From Sphingomonas sp. BK345 (GTDB lineage: Bacteria; Pseudomonadota; Alphaproteobacteria; Sphingomonadales; Sphingomonadaceae), in the NCBI RefSeq assembly GCF_014193845.1, contig NZ_JACHZX010000001.1, forward strand, positions 868,001 to 932,000: a stretch of DNA of 64,000 nt, written 5' to 3'. A program made the position numbers and the translations under genes. Positions within the stretch are counted from its first letter, which is position 1. The number at the start of each line of letters is the position of its first letter. The notes beneath the pieces were generated by a model that saw only the letters and a list, made by a program, of their open reading frames with translations, was not told the origin of the DNA and did not search any database. This document shows, piece after piece, positions 7,533 to 15,957 of the stretch.

Positions 7533-8918
7533 ATGATGGACGAGGTGCGACTCAGCCGGCGCGCGATGCTGGCGGCGGGGCTCGGCAGTGCCGCCGTGAC
7601 CGCGCTGCCGGCGGCGGCGCAGCAGGCGCCGGCAGCGGCCGACGCGCGCGGCAGCGGGGCGGCGCTCGCGCCGCGGCCGCCGATGGGGTGGAACAGCTGG
7701 AACAGCTTCGCCACCACGATCACCGAGGCGCAGGCGCGCGAGACCGCGGCGATCATGCGCGAGAAGCTGCTGCCGTTCGGCTACGACGTCTTCACCGTCG
7801 ACATCCAATGGTATGAGCCCAACGCCACCAGCTACGAATACAACAAGGTCGCCACGCCGACGCTCGACGCGCACGGCCGCGTCATCCCCGCACCCAACCG
7901 CTTCCCGTCGAGCGCGGATGGCTCGGGCTTCACCCAGCTCGCCGCCGCGGTGCACGCGATGGGGATGCGCTTCGGCATCCACGTGATGCGCGGCATCCCG
8001 CGCGAGGCGGTGAAGCGCAACCTGCCCGTGCTCGGCACCAGGCTGCGCGCCGCCGACGTCGCCGACATCTCGAGCACCTGCCCGTGGAACCCCGACATGT
8101 ACGGCGTCGACATGACCAAACCCGGCGCACAGGCCTATTACGACAGCATCTTCGCGCTCTACGCTTCCTGGGGGGTCGACTTCGTCAAGATGGACGACAT
8201 GAGCCGCCCCTATGACGCGCACGCGCCCGAGATCGAGGCGGCGCATCGTGCGATCCAGCGCTGCGGTCGGCCGATCGTGCTCAGCCTCTCGCCCGGCGAG
8301 ACGCCGGTGGCACGCGGCGCGCACGTCCGCGAGTATGCGCAGATGTGGCGGATCAGCGACGACTTCTGGGACGAGTGGGCAATGCTGGAGGCGCAGTTCA
8401 CCCGGCTCGAGAACTGGAACCAGTGGCGCCGCCCGGGCGCCTGGCCCGACGCCGACATGCTGCCGCTCGGCCGGCTCGCGCTGGGCAAGCGCGACACCAA
8501 ATTCACCCCCGACGAGCAGCGCACGCTGATGACGCTCTGGTCGATCGCGCGCTCGCCGCTGATCATGGGCGGCGACCTGCGCCACCTCGACGCGGCGACG
8601 CTGGCGCTGCTCACCAACCGCGAGGTGCTGGCGGTGAACCAGGCCAGCACCGACAACCGCCCGCACTTCATCGCCGACGGCACGCGGATCTGGTCGGCGC
8701 GGCCCGAGGGCAGCCGCGACCATTATGTCGCTCTGTTCAACACCACCGACAAGGCGAAGGAGGTGGCGCTGCCGCTGCGCGAGCTGGGCGTCACCGGCAC
8801 GGTGCGCGTGCGCGTGCGCGACCTGTGGTCGGGGCGCGACGACGGCAGCGCGAGCGGGCGGCTCGCGCGCACGCTCGCCTCGCACGGCGCGGGCCTGTAT
8901 CGACTGTCCGCGGCGTGA
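7533..8918 (+). CDS. Tat-exported GH27 alpha-galactosidase
   Basis: 461 residues. It starts with a twin-arginine signal (SRRAML at 8-13, then a hydrophobic stretch ending AAAQQA), so it is probably exported folded to the periplasm. The mature enzyme opens with the GH27/GH36 signature PPMGWNSWNSF (49-59). The predicted nucleophile lies in FVKMDDM (D221 or D222) and the acid/base aspartate in RISDDFWDEW (276-277). GH27 enzymes hydrolyse terminal alpha-galactosyl (some alpha-N-acetylgalactosaminyl) residues with retention. GGAGGAG precedes two consecutive ATGs at 7533 and 7536; either could start. The stop is 14 bases from the downstream regulator's GTG, making an operon. Best sense: digestion of the sugar imported by the divergent receptor. 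Confidence 0.92.
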   Translation: MMDEVRLSRRAMLAAGLGSAAVTALPAAAQQAPAAADARGSGAALAPRPPMGWNSWNSFATTITEAQARETAAIMREKLLPFGYDVFTVDIQWYEPNATSYEYNKVATPTLDAHGRVIPAPNRFPSSADGSGFTQLAAAVHAMGMRFGIHVMRGIPREAVKRNLPVLGTRLRAADVADISSTCPWNPDMYGVDMTKPGAQAYYDSIFALYASWGVDFVKMDDMSRPYDAHAPEIEAAHRAIQRCGRPIVLSLSPGETPVARGAHVREYAQMWRISDDFWDEWAMLEAQFTRLENWNQWRRPGAWPDADMLPLGRLALGKRDTKFTPDEQRTLMTLWSIARSPLIMGGDLRHLDAATLALLTNREVLAVNQASTDNRPHFIADGTRIWSARPEGSRDHYVALFNTTDKAKEVALPLRELGVTGTVRVRVRDLWSGRDDGSASGRLARTLASHGAGLYRLSAA

Positions 8919-8932
8919 CGGAGGAGAGAGCG

Positions 8933-9676
8933 GTGAACGAACTACCCGGTCAGGAGGCCGCGCTGCAGTCGACCGGGCGGCGCTGGCGCGGCGCGATCGG
9001 CAACATGCTGGGGCGCGCGATCCTCTCGGGCGAATATGCGCCGGGCGACGTGCTGCCTGGCGAGATCGTCTTCGCCGAGACCAACGGCGTCTCGCGCGGC
9101 GCCTATCGCGAGGCGGTGCAGGGGCTGATCGCCAAGGGGCTGGTGGAGAGCCGCCCCAAGACCGGCACGCGCGTGCTGCCGCGGCGACGCTGGAACATGC
9201 TCGATCCCGACGTGCTCGCCTGGGCCTTCGCCGACAAGCCCGACATGGCGCTGCTGCGCAGCCTGTTCGAGCTGCGCTCGGTGGTGGAGCCCGCCGCGGC
9301 CGCCTTCGCCGCCGAGCGCCGCGACCGCGAGGATCTCAAGGCGCTCAAGGACGCGCTGGGGCGGATGCGGCGGCACACGCTGTCCACCGAGGCGGGGCTG
9401 ACCGCCGACCGCGACTTCCACGGCGCGATCCTGGCGGCCTCGCGCAACGACGCCCTGGTGACGCTGTCGGCGGGGATCACCGCGGCGGTGGCCTGGACCA
9501 CCCAGCTCAAGCAGCGCGACCGCGCGCTGCCGCGCGACCCGATCCCCGAGCATGCCGCGGTGTATGACGCGATCGCCGACGGCGACACCGTCCAGGCGGC
9601 GGCGGCGATGCGCCGGCTGGTCGACCTCGCGCTCGCCGACACGCGCGCCGCGCTCACCGACGCGATCGAGGGGTGA
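8933..9676 (+). CDS. GntR-family regulator with FCD effector domain
   Basis: 247 residues. The N-terminal winged helix (about 15-85) has the GntR pattern: LGRAILSGEYAPGDVLPGE, then VSRGAYREAVQGLIAKGLVESRPKTGTRVLP. The C-terminal domain (about 95-240) is the all-helical FCD fold, with ELRSVVEPAAAAFAAERR and RDFHGAILAASRN, which in relatives binds a sugar acid or related metabolite through a metal. The GTG start has GGAGGAGAG 4 bases upstream. It is the second gene of the alpha-galactosidase operon, so it most likely autoregulates that operon and the divergent receptor. The effector is unknown; a galactose-derived acid is a guess from context. Confidence 0.88.
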   Translation: MNELPGQEAALQSTGRRWRGAIGNMLGRAILSGEYAPGDVLPGEIVFAETNGVSRGAYREAVQGLIAKGLVESRPKTGTRVLPRRRWNMLDPDVLAWAFADKPDMALLRSLFELRSVVEPAAAAFAAERRDREDLKALKDALGRMRRHTLSTEAGLTADRDFHGAILAASRNDALVTLSAGITAAVAWTTQLKQRDRALPRDPIPEHAAVYDAIADGDTVQAAAAMRRLVDLALADTRAALTDAIEG

Positions 9677-10159
9677 GTCTCACTTCGGCACGATTACGTC
9701 TGCAATGTGTCTGACTCGAGCGGCTTGCTCCATTATGGCTGGATCGTCGCCGCGAGGCGATACTGGGCCGTGCGGAACTCCCTTGGTTCACCACGACGCA
9801 CGGCCCTTTACCGCCGCGCTGGAGTGCGTGCGGGAGGGGAAACCCTCGCTCTCCATCTGCCGCCATCTGAGCCCGTCCGAGGATCCGCTGGTGCGGACCC
9901 GCACCGGGCGGGCCTGCGCCTGCGGTCATCCGCGGTCCGCGCGGCACCGCGGCGTTGACGTCGAACCTGCGACGGATGGGGTGCGCCGCCTCCGCGACGG
10001 TGAGCATGACGGAGCCGGACCAACCTGCCGCGGGTTCCGCGCGGGATGGAGGTGCGGGCCCATCCGTCATGGAAACGGCTTCTGTATGGCCGGCGAGGAC
10101 CGCAACCCGGTCCCTGCCGAGACCGTTAGCGCCCGCGACGAACAGGAGCGGGAACGGCG
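9677..10159. other. Non-coding or degraded 480-base stretch
   Basis: No frame here has a ribosome site together with coding-like third positions or a recognisable domain. Base composition is less G/C-extreme than in the flanking genes, for example around 9690-9790. It may be a decayed gene, but I cannot name it. The right end leads into the PAP2 gene, whose ribosome site is GGAGCGGGAACGGCG. Confidence 0.45.
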
Positions 10160-10783
10160 ATGGGCAAGAAGAAGGCGGTCAAGAAGGCGGCGAAGCGCGA
10201 GCATGACGCGCTCGCACCGGTGCGCGCGCTCGCCGGCAGCAACGCGGTGCGCGCGCTCACCCCGCTCGCCAAGGCGACGGACGAGCCGCCGCTGCTCGCG
10301 CTCGGGCTCGGCACGCTCGCGCTCGGAGCGGTGCTGCGCCGGCCGGCGATGGCGCGCAGCGGCGCGCGGATGGTCACCAGCCACCTGCTCGCCACCGGGC
10401 TCAAGACGGTGATGAAGGCGAGCGTCGACCGCGTCCGCCCCAATAAAGCGGGCGACCACCCGATCGTGGAGAAGGGCCATGGCACCGACGACACGACGCG
10501 AAATGCGTTCCCGTCGGGCCACACCGCCGGGGCGGTGGCGATCGCGGAGGCGGTGCGCCACGAACTGCCCGGCGCGACCGTGCCGGCGCGGCTCGCCGCG
10601 GGAGCGGCGGGCGCGCTCCAGGTGACGCGCGGCGCGCATTACGCCAGCGACGTCGTCGCCGGCGCGGCGATCGGCTGGCTCTCCGAGCGGCTGGCGAGCT
10701 GGGCGATGGCGGCGGCGGGCGGCGCGATCGAACGCCGCGTCGAGGCGCGCGCCGAGGCGGAGACGGAGGCGCACCCGAGCTGA
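10160..10783 (+). CDS. PAP2-family membrane phosphatase
   Basis: 207 residues. The three acid-phosphatase motifs are present: KASVDRVRP (K-x6-R-P) near residue 89, PSGHTAG near 118, and RGAHYASDVVAG near 156 (R-x5-H-x3-D pattern compressed as RGAHYASD). Hydrophobic segments around 50-62 and 140-150 plus a lysine-rich N-terminus (MGKKKAVKKAAKRE) suggest membrane attachment. Relatives dephosphorylate lipid phosphates such as phosphatidic acid or undecaprenyl pyrophosphate. The substrate cannot be told from sequence. It stands alone, with the next gene on the other strand. Confidence 0.85.
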   Translation: MGKKKAVKKAAKREHDALAPVRALAGSNAVRALTPLAKATDEPPLLALGLGTLALGAVLRRPAMARSGARMVTSHLLATGLKTVMKASVDRVRPNKAGDHPIVEKGHGTDDTTRNAFPSGHTAGAVAIAEAVRHELPGATVPARLAAGAAGALQVTRGAHYASDVVAGAAIGWLSERLASWAMAAAGGAIERRVEARAEAETEAHPS

Positions 10784-10960
10784 GCCGCGCCCGTGCTGCC
10801 GTCCGCGCGGGAGATGCCTGCGACGTCCTTTGGGGACGTCATCCCGGGCATGTTCCGCGATCCACTCCACCGCGAGAGCGATGCGCGATGGGTGAACGGA
10901 ACGGTCGCAGAGGGTCTCGCGGCCGCGGGAACACGGCTTGCCCTCGCGACGGGCCTGCGC

Positions 10961-11611
10961 TCAGTCCCCGCGCAGCGCGAGCGCGCGCGCGAACACCGCC
11001 TCGAGCATCGCCGGGGTCAGCCGCCCGGTCTGCTGGTTGTAGCGCGAGCAATGATAGCTATCGATCACCACGCGCCCGTCGGGCAGGCGGTGCTCGGCGC
11101 CGTGCGCGAAGCGCGCCTTCGGCAGCCGCCCGCCGAGCGCCTTGATCGTCGACTGGTGCGCCAGCTGCCCCAGCGCGACGTACACGCGCGCCGCGGGCAG
11201 CGCCGCCGCCCCCGCGGCGAGATACGGGCGGCACGCCCGCGCCTCCTCGGGGGTCGGCTTGTTCTCGGGCGGCAGGCAGCGCACCGCGTTGAGGATCAGC
11301 GCGCCGGCCAGCCCCGGCGCGTCGCCGTCCGGATCGGTGCTCGCGAGGCCGAGGCGCGCCAGCGTCGCGAACAGCAGCGCGCCCGCGGCGTCGCCGGTGA
11401 AGGCGCGGCCGGTGCGGTTGGCGCCGCTGCGGCCGGGCACGAGCCCGACGATCACCAGCCACGCCGCCGCGTCGCCCAGCGCGGGCACGGGCGCGTTCCA
11501 CCAGTCGGGCTGCTCGACTCGCAGCCGCTCACGCAGCGCGACGAGGCGCGGACAGCGCGGGCAGTCGCGCGGCGGCTCGGTCGCGGCGAGCGGAGAGGGT
11601 GCCAAGTCCAT
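10961..11611 (-). CDS. Type 5 uracil-DNA glycosylase (UdgB-like)
   Basis: 216 residues. Motif A GLVPGRSGANRTGRAFTGD (about 56-74) and the C-terminal motif DSYHCSRYNQQTGRLT match family 5 (UdgB) enzymes, which remove uracil and some other deaminated or damaged bases in base-excision repair. Family 5 lacks the polar catalytic residue of family 1 in motif A, consistent with what is seen. Four cysteines (CPRC at 17/20, NAVRC, ACRPY) fit the family's 4Fe-4S cluster. The ATG at 11611 is preferred over one at 11647 because the latter overlaps the divergent folK and adds an odd cysteine-rich extension. The start-to-start gap to folK is 23 bases, so the promoters must overlap the genes. Confidence 0.88.
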   Translation of the reverse strand: MDLAPSPLAATEPPRDCPRCPRLVALRERLRVEQPDWWNAPVPALGDAAAWLVIVGLVPGRSGANRTGRAFTGDAAGALLFATLARLGLASTDPDGDAPGLAGALILNAVRCLPPENKPTPEEARACRPYLAAGAAALPAARVYVALGQLAHQSTIKALGGRLPKARFAHGAEHRLPDGRVVIDSYHCSRYNQQTGRLTPAMLEAVFARALALRGD

Positions 11612-11634
11612 CGCGGTGCGATAGGCGCAGCGGC

Positions 11635-12135
11635 ATGGAGCGGACAAGCGACGCGCAACGCTATCTGATCGGCGTCGGCAGCAACCGGCGCGGGCGCCAC
11701 GGCGCGCCGCGCGCGGAAGTGGCGGCGGCGCTGGCGCTGCTCGGCGGCACCGCGGCGCCGATCCGCGCGAGCGCGCCGCTCGGCCCCTCGACCCGCACCT
11801 TCGCCAACAGCGCGGCGCTGATCGCGAGCGACGAGCCGCCCGAGGCGCTGCTGGCGCGGCTCAAGGCGATCGAGCGCGCCTTCGGGCGGCGTCGTGGCCG
11901 TCGCTGGGGCGCGCGCGTGATCGACCTCGACGTGATCCTGTGGTCGGGCGGGCGCTGGCGCTCGCCGCGGCTGACGATCCCGCACCCGGCCTATCGCGCG
12001 CGCGACTTCGTGCTGGCGCCCACTGCCGCGCTGGCGCCGCGCTGGCGCGACCCGGCGAGCGGGCGGACGCTGCGCCAGCTCCATGCCCGGTTGACCAAGC
12101 CGCGCGCGGTGCCTAGGCCGACGCGCACCGCGTGA
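11635..12135 (+). CDS. folK: HPPK, dihydropteridine pyrophosphokinase (FolK)
   Basis: 166 residues. It transfers pyrophosphate from ATP to 6-hydroxymethyl-dihydropterin, the step before dihydropteroate synthase in folate synthesis. The N-terminus YLIGVGSNRRGR and the signature RRWGARVIDLDVILW (about 90-104), with IPHPAYRARDFVLAP after it, are diagnostic. It starts at the ATG at 11635, leaving 23 bases from the divergent uracil-DNA glycosylase. The stop codon TGA is immediately followed by the first base of tRNA-Lys with no spacer, so folK mRNA must run into the tRNA or be cut at its 5' end. Size is normal for the family. Confidence 0.92.
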   Translation: MERTSDAQRYLIGVGSNRRGRHGAPRAEVAAALALLGGTAAPIRASAPLGPSTRTFANSAALIASDEPPEALLARLKAIERAFGRRRGRRWGARVIDLDVILWSGGRWRSPRLTIPHPAYRARDFVLAPTAALAPRWRDPASGRTLRQLHARLTKPRAVPRPTRTA

Positions 12136-12211
12136 GGGTCCGTAGCTCAGTCGGTAGAGCAAGCGACTTTTAATCGAGAGGTCCCGGGTTCGAGCCCCGG
12201 CGGACCCACCA
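12136..12211 (+). tRNA. tRNA-Lys (anticodon TTT), CCA encoded
   Basis: Cloverleaf: acceptor GGGTCCG/CGGACCC, D arm GCTC...GAGC, anticodon loop CTTTTAA, five-base variable region AGGTC, T arm CCGGG-TTCGAGC-CCCGG, then A-CCA. The anticodon is TTT, so lysine. The anticodon stem AGCGA/TCGAG has only three Watson-Crick pairs next to the loop; the outer two are A-G and G-A oppositions. The 5' end directly follows the folK stop codon, and CCA is part of the gene. Nothing in the next 90 bases looks like an integrase or a duplicated tRNA end. Confidence 0.93.
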
Positions 12212-12301
12212 CGCGGTACCCCTTTCGTCCTCCGCCGCTCGATGTCACGCGGCTTACTGCGCCGGCGGAGACATCGCCGAGGCACGATGCCGGTCGCCCG
12301 C

Positions 12302-13324
12302 TCAGCGCCCGGCCGGCGCGATCGCGTCCCTCAGCGCGGCGACGAAGCCGTCGGGATCCTCCACCTGCGGCGCATGGCCGAGCGGGTCGAGCCGCACCAG
12401 CCGCGCGCCCGGGATCCGCGCCACCGCCTGCTCCGCCGCCTGCGGCACGGTGCGCACCGCGGCGCGTCGCTCGGGCGGCGCCGAGCCGGCGCGGAAGGCG
12501 GTGCGGTCGCGCTGCCCGATCAGCAGCACGGTCGGGACCGTCAGCCGCGGCAGCTCGGCGGCGACCGGCTGGGTCTGGATCATGTCGGACAGGCGCGCCT
12601 GCGCGTCGCGCACCCGGTCGCCGTCGGCGCCGGCATATTGCCCCGCCAGCATCGCCACCCAGCGGTCATAGGCGGGGCGCCAGTCGCCGTGATAATAGTT
12701 GCGGAGCTGATAGGCCTTGATCGTCGCCGCGCTGGTCTTCGCCTCCTCGGCGCGCAGCGCGCCGAGATCGGTGTAGGGCACCCCCTCCGCGAGCGTGTCG
12801 TTGAGCCCGAGCGGGTTCACCAGCACCAGCCGCGCGACCCGGTCGGGATAGAGCAACGCGAAGCGCACGGCGAGCACGCCGCCGGTGGAATGGCCGACGA
12901 GCACGACCTGGCCCGCGCCCGCGCGCTCCAGCAGCGCGCGCGTCAGCGCCGCCATGGTATGGAAGCTATACTGATAGCCCGCTGGCTTGGAGGACTTGCA
13001 GAAGCCGATCTGGTCGGGCGCGATCACGCGATAGCCCGCCGCGGCGAGCCGTCGCGCGGTGTCGTACCAGGTGGCGGCGCAGAAGTTCTTGCCATGGAGC
13101 AGCACCACGGTCGTGCCGTTGGGCGTGGCCGAGGGCGGCACGTCGAGATAGGCCATCCGCACGCGCGCGCCCTGCGAGTCGGCGGCGAACCAATGCACCG
13201 GCGCGGGATAGGCGAAGCGTTCGAGGTCGGCGCCGAGCGCGACGTCGCGTGCGGACACGGTCGCCGGGATGAACGCGGCGGCGGGAGCGAGGCAGAGCGC
13301 GGCGGCGAGGCGGAGGCGTTGCAT
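12302..13324 (-). CDS. Exported alpha/beta-hydrolase
   Basis: 340 residues with an N-terminal signal peptide (LRLAAALCLAPAAAFIPATVSA). The fold is clear: TTVVLLHGKNFCAATW (oxyanion loop HG), RVIAPDQIGF, the nucleophile elbow GHSTGG (serine near 144), and a late LDPLGHAPQVEDP carrying the catalytic histidine. The long lid between about 180 and 250 is typical of epoxide-hydrolase/esterase-like members. Substrate unknown; the export signal suggests a periplasmic ester or lactone. It stands alone and converges on the tRNA. Confidence 0.85.
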   Translation of the reverse strand: MQRLRLAAALCLAPAAAFIPATVSARDVALGADLERFAYPAPVHWFAADSQGARVRMAYLDVPPSATPNGTTVVLLHGKNFCAATWYDTARRLAAAGYRVIAPDQIGFCKSSKPAGYQYSFHTMAALTRALLERAGAGQVVLVGHSTGGVLAVRFALLYPDRVARLVLVNPLGLNDTLAEGVPYTDLGALRAEEAKTSAATIKAYQLRNYYHGDWRPAYDRWVAMLAGQYAGADGDRVRDAQARLSDMIQTQPVAAELPRLTVPTVLLIGQRDRTAFRAGSAPPERRAAVRTVPQAAEQAVARIPGARLVRLDPLGHAPQVEDPDGFVAALRDAIAPAGR

Positions 13325-13517
13325 GCCGGGTGAACCGCCGGGCGCGGCGGGATATCCGTCGTCGCGCGCGGGCGGACGAGCGAGCGGTGCACCGGCGGAG
13401 GCGGGAGCCCAGGGCCAGGCGCGCGATCGCGGGCGGCGGCAGCCGTCGCCGAAGCCACGCGCTCGATCACCCGTTCGACGCTAGATCGTATCGACAGTCG
13501 GGGAGAGGCTTATCGAT

Positions 13518-13716
13518 TCTTCCCTGGAAGGGGAGCGCCGGCTTTGGCTTGCTCCAGGCAGGCCAAGTCGTGTCCGGGGGACACGATCTCGCCCGCCCTG
13601 CGAGCGCGCAGCGCTGACGGAGGGGTGTCGCCCGTGGTAAGAGCGCGCGAGATCGCCGGCGTCGACACCCCTCAATCAGGCCTTCGGCCTGCCACCTCCC
13701 CTGCGAGGGGAGGATC
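13518..13716. repeat. Family B intergenic inverted repeat, copy 1
   Basis: About 200 bases. The left part has CCCTGGAAGGGGA and CAGCGCTGACGGAGGGGTGTCGCC; the right part has CGACACCCCTCAATCAGGCC and GGCCTGCCACCTCCCCTGCG, ending GGGGAGGATC. Copies occur at 30.1 and 43.7 kb. An extra internal hairpin CGTGTCC-GGG-GGACACG sits near 13570-13586. The rest of the spacer (13325-13517) shows no gene. Confidence 0.75.
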
Positions 13717-13735
13717 AGCTGAATGACGACACGGC

Positions 13736-14035
13736 CTACTCCCCGCCCGTCTCGCGCAGCAGCGCCGCGGTAATCGCGCGCGCCTCGTCCCCGGTCGGCC
13801 CCGCGGCGGCCGGGCGGCCAGCGCGGCGGTACCAATAGGCCGCGTTGCCGTCGTCACCCTCGACGCGGTGGAGCCAGGCGTGGACCCAGGCACCCGCGGC
13901 GCTCGGATCGTCCTGCGCGATCGCGTGCGCCGCCTCCCACTCGCCGCGTGCACCGTGCCACAGCGCGCGGAGGAGCCCGCCCGCGGCGGGTGGCTGATCG
14001 TCGCGCAGGAGCGCGCGCGCGGCGTCGTCGGTCAT
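13736..14035 (-). CDS. Small tryptophan-rich protein of unknown function, 99 aa
   Basis: 99 residues, soluble, with no signal peptide. The core is HGARGEWEAAHAIAQDD and GAWVHAWLHRVEGDDGNAAYWYRRAGR, a helix-turn-helix pattern resembling a single tetratricopeptide-like unit rich in tryptophan and tyrosine. I have the impression that similar small proteins are widespread in alphaproteobacteria, but I know of no function. The ATG overlaps the upstream gene's stop as ATGA, so it is translationally coupled to the exported beta-propeller/PEBP protein. No separate ribosome site is needed. Confidence 0.75.
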   Translation of the reverse strand: MTDDAARALLRDDQPPAAGGLLRALWHGARGEWEAAHAIAQDDPSAAGAWVHAWLHRVEGDDGNAAYWYRRAGRPAAAGPTGDEARAITAALLRETGGE

Positions 14036-15819
14036 CGCGCATCCGCCTCGGCGTAGCGCCCCACCGTCTCGCCGCGCGCGAGCACGTGCCCGGCCGCCGC
14101 GGCGAGCAGCTGGTCGCGCGTCGCGCCGAGCGGCAGGTCGAGCGCGCGGTCGAGCGCCAGCACCTGGAAGTGGTAGGCGTGCGGTCGATCCCCCTTCGGC
14201 GGCCGCGGGCCGTACCAGCCGACCGTGCCGCGCGTCGTCGCGCCCTGCATCATGCCCTCGAGCGCGCCGCCGCTGAGCCGGTCGCGCTCCTGCAGCCCGG
14301 CGGGCAGCGCGTGCGTGCCCGCCGGGACGTTCCACGCCAGCCAGTGCACCACCGGCTTGGCCGAGCCGTCGGGATCCTCGACCAGGATCGCGTAGCTGGC
14401 CGCGCCGGGCACCGCACCCCAGCGCAGCGCGGGCGAGATGCCGAGGCCGTACTCGCTGTGCTCGCGCGGGATCATGCCCTGGTCGGCGAAGGCGTCGGCG
14501 TTCACCGCGAAGGCCGCGCCGCGCGCCGCCGTCTCGGGCCGCGCCAGCGCGAGCGGCACGTTGGTGCCGCGCGCCGCCTGCTCGCGCATCGGCGCCGCCG
14601 GCGGCGCCAGCGGCGCGGCCTGGCCCGCGGCACCGTCGTAGCTGATGCGGTAGAGGATACCGTTGGCATCGTCGGAGAGCAGCAGCGAGCCGTCGCGCAG
14701 CACCGCCACGCCGCACGGGCGGCCATATTGGCTGGTGCCGTCGCGGCTCATGAAGCCGCTGACGAAGCTCTCCACGCGCGTCGGGCGCCCGGCGGCGTCG
14801 AAGCGCACGCGCGCGAGCTCATAGCCCGAGGCGGGCTTGCGGTTCCAGCTGCCGCGCAGCGCGACGAAGGCGTCGCCGGCGGCGTCGGGGCCGAAGCCGC
14901 CGCCCGGGTGGAAGGCCCATTGCATCCCGGCCGAGTGCGCGACGTGCATCAGCGTGGGCGCGGTCGAGGCAGCGGCCCAGCGCGCCGCGGTCAGCCCGCC
15001 GGGCGGCTCGTCCTGCGGGTTCCGTTTCCCGTCCTCGAACACATAGGGCCAGCCGTAGCGATGGCCGCGCTCGATCAGGTTGATCTCCTCACGCTGCATG
15101 TCGTTGCCGAGCCAGTCGATCCCCTGGTCCCAGCCCCATAAGGCGCCGGTGCGCGGGTGCCAGCCGAAGCCGATCGTGTTGCGCAGCCCCGAGGCCCAGA
15201 CCGAGCGGCGCTTGCCGTCGAGGCTGGCGCGCAGCAGCGTCGCATTCTCCTGGCTCGACTCGTCGCAGGCGTTACAGGTCGAGCCGACGCTGATGTACAG
15301 CATCTCGTCGGGCCCGACCGCCAGCGTGCGGTTGAGGTGCTGTCCGGCGTCGGGCAGGTCGTCGATCAGCGTCTCCACCGCGCCGATGCCGCCGTCGGGG
15401 CGGAGCGGCGCGCGGAACACCTCGTGCGCGGTCATGAAATAGAGCTGGCCGGCGTGGATCGTCAGCCCGTGCAGTCCCGGCCGGTTGACGATCACGGTGG
15501 GCGGGCCGTCGGCGCGGCCGTCGCCGTCGGCGTCGACCAGGCGGATGATGTCGGCCTCGGAGCGGCGGCTGACGTACACCGATCCGTCGGGCGCCACCGC
15601 GAGCATCCGCGTGTTGCCGAGGTCGCTCGCCCAGACCGCGGCGCGATAGCCGCTCGGCACGCGCAGCGACGCGGCGAAGTCGGCGCCCGGCTTGCGCGGG
15701 GTGAGCTCGTAGAAATGCGCCGCGACCGGGCGTTTGTCATTGTCCTCGGGGCTGCTTTGCGCGGCGGCGCCCAGCGGGAGGAACAGCAGGGCGGAAGCGA
15801 GCAGCGCGGCCTTCATCAT
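14032..15819 (-). CDS. Exported sugar-dehydrogenase-like propeller fused to a PEBP domain
   Basis: 595 residues with a signal peptide ending GAAAQS (about 21). Residues 50-410 match the PQQ-type glucose/sorbosone dehydrogenase beta-propeller: VPSGYRAAVWASDLGNTRMLAVAPDGSVYVS, DLPDAGQHLNRTLAVGPDEMLYISVGSTCNAC, then ERGHRYGWPYVFEDG. From about 435 on it is a phosphatidylethanolamine-binding (YbhB/YbcL) domain with FADQGMIPREHSEYG, ILVEDPDGSAKPVVHWLAWNVPAG and WYGPRPPKGDRPHAYHFQVLALD. Usually these are separate proteins. A PQQ-dependent sugar oxidation role is inferred only from fold; the PEBP part may bind a small ligand. Start MM at 15819/15816 follows GGGAGACG. Confidence 0.88.
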   Translation of the reverse strand: MMKAALLASALLFLPLGAAAQSSPEDNDKRPVAAHFYELTPRKPGADFAASLRVPSGYRAAVWASDLGNTRMLAVAPDGSVYVSRRSEADIIRLVDADGDGRADGPPTVIVNRPGLHGLTIHAGQLYFMTAHEVFRAPLRPDGGIGAVETLIDDLPDAGQHLNRTLAVGPDEMLYISVGSTCNACDESSQENATLLRASLDGKRRSVWASGLRNTIGFGWHPRTGALWGWDQGIDWLGNDMQREEINLIERGHRYGWPYVFEDGKRNPQDEPPGGLTAARWAAASTAPTLMHVAHSAGMQWAFHPGGGFGPDAAGDAFVALRGSWNRKPASGYELARVRFDAAGRPTRVESFVSGFMSRDGTSQYGRPCGVAVLRDGSLLLSDDANGILYRISYDGAAGQAAPLAPPAAPMREQAARGTNVPLALARPETAARGAAFAVNADAFADQGMIPREHSEYGLGISPALRWGAVPGAASYAILVEDPDGSAKPVVHWLAWNVPAGTHALPAGLQERDRLSGGALEGMMQGATTRGTVGWYGPRPPKGDRPHAYHFQVLALDRALDLPLGATRDQLLAAAAGHVLARGETVGRYAEADAR

Positions 15820-15957
15820 CGTCTCCCGGTGGCGACACGGACATAATGCGCCGCAGCGCCCGCGGCTCCGGCTGATTTAGTTGACAGACCTGGGTTCTTT
15901 TCACCCGCCGCGTCGTTGACGAGCGCCGGACTGACCCGGCGATGAGAAGGAAGCCCC

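Noticed and set aside
9654..10070. Minus-strand frame of 138 codons
   Set aside because: Mixed composition, no ribosome site, overlaps the end of the GntR gene, and no recognisable domain.
12136..12300. tRNA-Lys as an integration site
   Set aside because: No integrase, no repeated tRNA 3' end and no foreign gene cargo downstream; the flanking genes look resident.
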